A stretch of DNA of 9,367 bases from an uncultured Lachnospiraceae bacterium (lineage in GTDB: Bacteria; Bacillota; Clostridia; Lachnospirales; Lachnospiraceae): assembly GCA_900313745.1 (NCBI GenBank), contig OMSM01000051.1:1-9367 (forward strand), written 5' to 3'. Both the position numbers and the translations under genes were made by a program. How positions within the stretch are numbered: the stretch's first letter is position 1; every line of letters begins with the position of its first letter. This document shows, in pieces, positions 7,037-9,367 of the stretch. The notes under the pieces are model-generated. The model saw only the letters and a program-made list of their open reading frames with translations. It had not been told where the DNA came from and searched no databases.

Positions 7037-7936
7037 ATGGATACCAATCTGGAATATTTCAGGGTGTTTTATCATGTGGCGAAGCACGGCTCGCTGACCG
7101 TGGCTGCGGACGAGCTTTCCGTGTCCCAGCCCGCGGTTTCGCAGCAGCTGAGGCATCTTGAGCGCGATCTCGGCGCCGAGCTCTTCAACCGGACGTCGAG
7201 AGGGGTAAAACTTACGAAGGAGGGAGAGCTGCTCTACGGCTATGTAAAGCGCGGCGTGGAGCAGATCGAACTGGGAGAGAAGAAGCTTCGCCAGATGCTC
7301 AGCCTGGAGCTGGGAGAGCTGCATATCGGCGCAAGCGACATGACGCTCAAATATTACCTGCTGCCCTTCCTGGAGCGGTTCCACGAGGGATATCCGGAGA
7401 TCAAGGTGACGGTGAACAACGCGCCTACGCCGGAGACGCTGGATGCGCTCTCCCGGGAGATCGTCGACTTTGCGGTGGTCTCCGGCCCTGTTCCCGAGAC
7501 GCCGGGAATCGAGTTTACCCCGGTGCGGGAGATCCAGGACACTTTTGTGGCCGCGAGGAGGTTCATCCAGTACAAGAACCGCACACTGGACTTCGGGATA
7601 CTGGAGCAGCTCCCTCTGATCTGCCTGGAGGGCAGGACCTCCAGCCGGACCTACATGGACCAGTTCATGGCGCGCAGCAAGGTGACCATCCGTCCGGAGT
7701 TCGAGCTTGCCACCAGTGACATGATCGTCCAGTTCGCACTGCGCAACCTTGGCGTAGGTTCCGTGGTCAGGGACTTCGCAAAGGAGTACCTGGACAGCGG
7801 GCAGCTCTTCGAGCTGAGGTTCAGCCAGGTCATTCCCCGCAGGAAATTCTATATTGCGATAAACACAAAAAGCGCGCTGCCTGTCGCAGCGCGCCGGTTG
7901 CTTGAACTTATCCGGGAGGAGAGCGGGAAGGATTAA
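7037..7936 (+). CDS. LysR-type transcriptional regulator
   Basis: The protein has 299 residues, the standard family length. The N-terminal winged helix-turn-helix is clear: LEYFRVFYHVAKHGSLT, AADELSVSQPAVSQQLRHLE (recognition helix about residues 28-43), then LGAELFNRTSRGVKLTKEGELL (about 45-66). A linker helix follows (about 67-90). The two-lobed effector domain begins at LGELHIGASDMTLKYYLLP (92-110). The effector is not predictable from sequence. The start is set by GAGGA (7030-7034), only 2 nt from the ATG, but the N-terminus fits family alignments. It lies 26 nt behind purA with no terminator between, so it is likely co-transcribed with purA. LysR regulators often control a divergent neighbour, but none is next to it here. 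The last codons overlap the stop of the convergent LCP gene, and the 3' end contains that gene's probable terminator. Confidence 0.93.
   Translation: MDTNLEYFRVFYHVAKHGSLTVAADELSVSQPAVSQQLRHLERDLGAELFNRTSRGVKLTKEGELLYGYVKRGVEQIELGEKKLRQMLSLELGELHIGASDMTLKYYLLPFLERFHEGYPEIKVTVNNAPTPETLDALSREIVDFAVVSGPVPETPGIEFTPVREIQDTFVAARRFIQYKNRTLDFGILEQLPLICLEGRTSSRTYMDQFMARSKVTIRPEFELATSDMIVQFALRNLGVGSVVRDFAKEYLDSGQLFELRFSQVIPRRKFYIAINTKSALPVAARRLLELIREESGKD
7862..7894 (-). terminator. Intrinsic terminator for the LCP gene, inside the LysR gene
   Basis: Read on the minus strand, GCGCGCTGC (7894-7886) pairs perfectly with GCAGCGCGC (7880-7872) around the 5-nt loop GACAG. TTTTT (7871-7867) and GTGTT follow immediately. 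This 9-bp GC stem plus U tract is a textbook intrinsic terminator for leftward transcription, starting 39 nt past the LCP stop codon. On the plus strand the same stem is followed by CGGTTGCTTG without a T run, so it should not stop the LysR transcript. In the LysR protein these bases encode TKSALPVAAR. Confidence 0.8.
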
Positions 7937-9162
7937 TTCCCGCCGAGGTCAACCTCCTCGTAGAAAACCTTGATGATCAGGTCGTAGAGTTCGATGTCAT
8001 CGGGGTAAAACTCCTCATACCCGTTATCGCCCATGACGGTCTCACCGTCGAGCCCGAAGACCGCGGGCTTCGTGTCGTAGGAGGAGACCTGGGTCGCGAG
8101 ATAGAGCGCCTCGGTGAGGTCGATGTCTGTGACCATGTAGGGGGAGATGGCGGTGTAGATCTCGGTGGTCGCCGTATGATTAAAAAAAAAATTCTGGCCC
8201 AGTTTGGAGATGAAGGCGTTCAGGTACTCCTTCTGCTTCTCCAGGCGGTAGTTGGCGGAACCGAAGTCGCTTCCGCGGCTTCGGATGTAGCGGTAGGCGT
8301 CCTTGCCGTAGAGTGTCTCCTCATCTCCGTAGATGATCTCGCCGTTCTCGTAGGTCATGCGGCGCACCGTCACCCCGCCGACAGCGTCGTTGAGCGTCGG
8401 TACCGCGCCCATATTCAGGGAAGCGTAGGCGTGGATCGGCAGGTTGTACAAAAGATCCGATACTGCTTTCGTCTGCTTCTCGCAGGAGAGCTCCATCCCG
8501 TCGCCGTAGCCGTGAACGAGGCAGATCTGGGCAGGCATGTTGGTGATCACGCTGCCGTCCGTATCCAGGATATCCATGTCCACCATGGTGTTCCTGTTGA
8601 TGGCGATCAGGGAAAGCTTTGCCGTGTGCGGGTTCATCACCATGAGGTAGAGCCCGTCGGCCTGTCCGCCGCTGATCGCGTCCGCCGCGGGGGCAACCTT
8701 CTTGTCCGTGTCTATTCCCATGAGGAAAAGGGTAAGGATGTCCTCGTTGTACTGGTAGACCTTGCCGTGGTAGCGTATCCAGCGGTCATCCCACTTCGTG
8801 GTCTCCGGGAGGACATACTCGTATTCCTCCTCCTTCTCGGCGACTGCCGTGGGCGCTTCCGCCAGAGTAGGAGATGCCTCGCCGACCCGGTTCTCATAGA
8901 GGGAACGCTTGCCTGTCGCCTCGAGGAAGCCGCAGCCCGCGATCACGAGTATACCGACGAGCACCAGCGAGAGGCAGACGATCAGGGCTGTCCTTCTGCG
9001 GCTCCGGTATCTTCTCCTTCTGTGGGAGTGAGAGGAGCGTCCGGAGTGTCTGCCGGAGACAGGGGCGAAGTCGTCTGGGTTCTGTTTCGGGCCTTCGTTC
9101 ACATATCGGAATTCGTTTACTTCTTCAGATTCTTCAGCGCGGTAGTTGTCGTCCTGGACCAT
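7933..9162 (-). CDS. LytR-CpsA-Psr (LCP) family cell-wall protein; sequence disturbed by an adapter artefact
   Basis: LCP enzymes move lipid-linked glycopolymers onto peptidoglycan outside the membrane. I chose the ATG at 9162 (409 residues) because AAAAGGAG (9174-9167) lies 4 nt before it. A GTG at 9249 would add 29 residues but lacks a well-placed ribosome binding site and overlaps a hairpin. Residues 1-57 are cytosolic, acidic then strongly basic (HRRRRYRSRRR, 47-57). One membrane helix follows (about 58-80), then a variable linker and the LCP domain (about 144-320): FLMGIDTD (147-153), ADGLYLMVMNP, AINRNTMVD (187-195, the counterpart of the family's IPRDT), LNDAVGGVTV, and YIRSRGSDFGSANYR (292-306, the counterpart of the conserved Arg cluster). 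Bases 8153-8191 match an Illumina flow-cell oligo (residues 324-337, NFFFNHTATTEIYT), so this stretch of the protein is not trustworthy. The reading frame nevertheless remains open to the stop at 7933-7935. Confidence 0.88.
   Translation of the reverse strand: MVQDDNYRAEESEEVNEFRYVNEGPKQNPDDFAPVSGRHSGRSSHSHRRRRYRSRRRTALIVCLSLVLVGILVIAGCGFLEATGKRSLYENRVGEASPTLAEAPTAVAEKEEEYEYVLPETTKWDDRWIRYHGKVYQYNEDILTLFLMGIDTDKKVAPAADAISGGQADGLYLMVMNPHTAKLSLIAINRNTMVDMDILDTDGSVITNMPAQICLVHGYGDGMELSCEKQTKAVSDLLYNLPIHAYASLNMGAVPTLNDAVGGVTVRRMTYENGEIIYGDEETLYGKDAYRYIRSRGSDFGSANYRLEKQKEYLNAFISKLGQNFFFNHTATTEIYTAISPYMVTDIDLTEALYLATQVSSYDTKPAVFGLDGETVMGDNGYEEFYPDDIELYDLIIKVFYEEVDLGGN
8153..8191 (-). other. Illumina P5 flow-cell oligo sequence (probable artefact)
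   Basis: On the minus strand, ten T (8191-8182) are followed by 29 bases (8181-8153) that match the P5 sequence beginning AATGATACGG and ending GAGATCTACAC at 28 of 29 positions. The only difference is C for G at 8178. The grafted flow-cell form of P5 carries exactly ten leading T, as here. The translation FFFNHTATTEIYT is nearly the FFFNDTATTEIYT peptide seen in adapter-contaminated protein entries; the one mismatch makes Asp into His. The P5 and peptide sequences are recalled, not looked up. A natural match of this length is implausible. Confidence 0.93.
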
Positions 9163-9166
9163 GGCG

Positions 9167-9174
9167 CTCCTTTT
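9167..9174 (-). promoter_or_regulatory. Ribosome binding site that fixes the LCP start
   Basis: AAAAGGAG on the minus strand lies 4 nt before the ATG at 9162 (ATGGTCCAGGAC). The spacer is slightly short, but this is the only strong site near a start codon. The alternative GTG at 9249 has GGAG only about 20 nt upstream. Confidence 0.7.
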
Positions 9175-9269
9175 CTTTCTGTGCTTCTTTTCCTGCTGCA
9201 GTTTCTCACCATATACTTTGGGCCTCTCCCGAAGAAGAGGCCCGTCCACATAATTTGAGAAAATTTGTT

Positions 9270-9285
9270 CTCCGGTTTCCCGGAG
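9270..9285 (-). repeat. GNRA-capped hairpin upstream of the LCP gene
   Basis: On the minus strand CTCCGG, GAAA, CCGGAG forms a 6-bp GC-rich stem with a GNRA tetraloop, followed by AACAAATTTTCTC. The T run is weak and displaced, so it could be a poor terminator for a gene beyond the right edge or a 5' leader hairpin of the LCP mRNA. Confidence 0.4.
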
Positions 9286-9286
9286 T

Positions 9287-9300
9287 AATCATGCATGATT
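9287..9300. repeat. Perfect 14-bp palindrome upstream of the LCP gene
   Basis: AATCATGCATGATT reads identically on both strands and has no loop, as expected for a dimeric repressor site rather than an RNA hairpin. It lies about 125 bp upstream of the chosen LCP start. No other copy was noticed in the window. The binding protein is unknown. Confidence 0.35.
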
Positions 9301-9367
9301 GTTATGTCGGTTTTTCTTTAAGTAGTGCCGTACTGTCTCCGAAGCCCTGCAGAAGCTCCGGAAAGAA

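Larger units (their letters stand above)
9163..9367. other. LCP upstream region: inverted repeats, no complete gene
   Basis: This stretch holds three exact inverted repeats: GGGCCTCT/AGAGGCCC (9220-9227/9236-9243), CTCCGG/CCGGAG (9270-9275/9280-9285; a GAAA tetraloop on the minus strand), and the 14-bp palindrome AATCATGCATGATT (9287-9300). I found no convincing -35/-10 pair on the minus strand. Bases 9302-9367 could hold the last codons of a minus-strand gene ending at TAA (9304-9302), but more than one frame is open to the window edge, so this is undecided. No plus-strand gene is credible. Confidence 0.5.

Noticed and set aside
7512..7523. TTTACCCCGGTG in LysR repeats one arm of the 5575-5601 dyad, suggesting a shared operator.
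   Set aside because: It is only a half-site, lies in normal codons (FTPV), and has no matching second arm.
8182..8191. The ten-base homopolymer in the LCP gene as a phase-variation (slippage) switch.
   Set aside because: The run is directly joined to the P5 oligo sequence and has exactly the ten T of the flow-cell oligo, so an artefact explains it better than biology.
9163..9249. A longer LCP protein starting at the GTG at 9249.
   Set aside because: There is no ribosome binding site at a proper distance, the segment contains an 8-bp hairpin, and a strong site precedes the ATG at 9162.
8176..9258. A long plus-strand reading frame opposite the LCP gene.
   Set aside because: It begins in the artefact, encodes low-complexity Val/Leu/Arg-rich sequence, and is the complement of a clear LCP domain.
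9289..9367. The C-terminal end of another minus-strand gene at the right edge.
   Set aside because: Several minus-strand frames are open to the edge and none gives a recognisable protein end, so no coding call can be supported.

Overview
The window reads as a GC-rich genome of an anaerobic Firmicute, most likely a high-GC member of the Lachnospiraceae or a close relative. This is inferred from three things. The DUF5717/DUF5716-type gene pair is one I know from that group. PurB and PurA belong to the Clostridia-type clade. The gene order (uncharacterised module, purB, purA, LysR regulator, convergent LCP-family gene) fits as well. Genes are densely packed with strong AAGGAG-like ribosome binding sites.

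Bases 1-3993 carry three co-directional genes of an uncharacterised module. They are the 3' part of a large DUF5717-like protein that starts outside the window, an actin/Hsp70-fold protein (DUF5716-like), and a small all-helical protein with TPR-like repeats. purB follows after 45 nt (4039-5472) and may share the transcript. A short perfect hairpin sits just before its ribosome binding site.

Bases 5473-5717 are the main control region. An AT-rich stretch holds a good sigma-A-type promoter (5546-5574). It abuts a strong intrinsic terminator (5575-5607), followed by a structured leader to purA (5718-7010). A LysR-type regulator (7037-7936) lies 26 nt behind purA and is probably co-transcribed. 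PurA and PurB catalyse the two adenine-specific steps from IMP to AMP; PurB also acts earlier in IMP synthesis.

The minus-strand gene 7933-9162 encodes a membrane-anchored LytR-CpsA-Psr (LCP) cell-wall enzyme. It converges on the LysR gene with overlapping stop codons. Its probable terminator lies inside the LysR coding sequence. Its upstream region (9163-9367) has several inverted repeats but no complete gene.

The most important observation is technical. Bases 8153-8191 of the LCP gene, read on the minus strand, match the Illumina flow-cell P5 oligonucleotide (ten T plus the 29-base P5 sequence) with one mismatch. The reading frame happens to stay open, so the artefact is easy to miss. The LCP protein is therefore probably wrong around residues 324-337. 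The best candidate for undescribed biology is the three-gene module with the Hsp70-like ATPase at the left.
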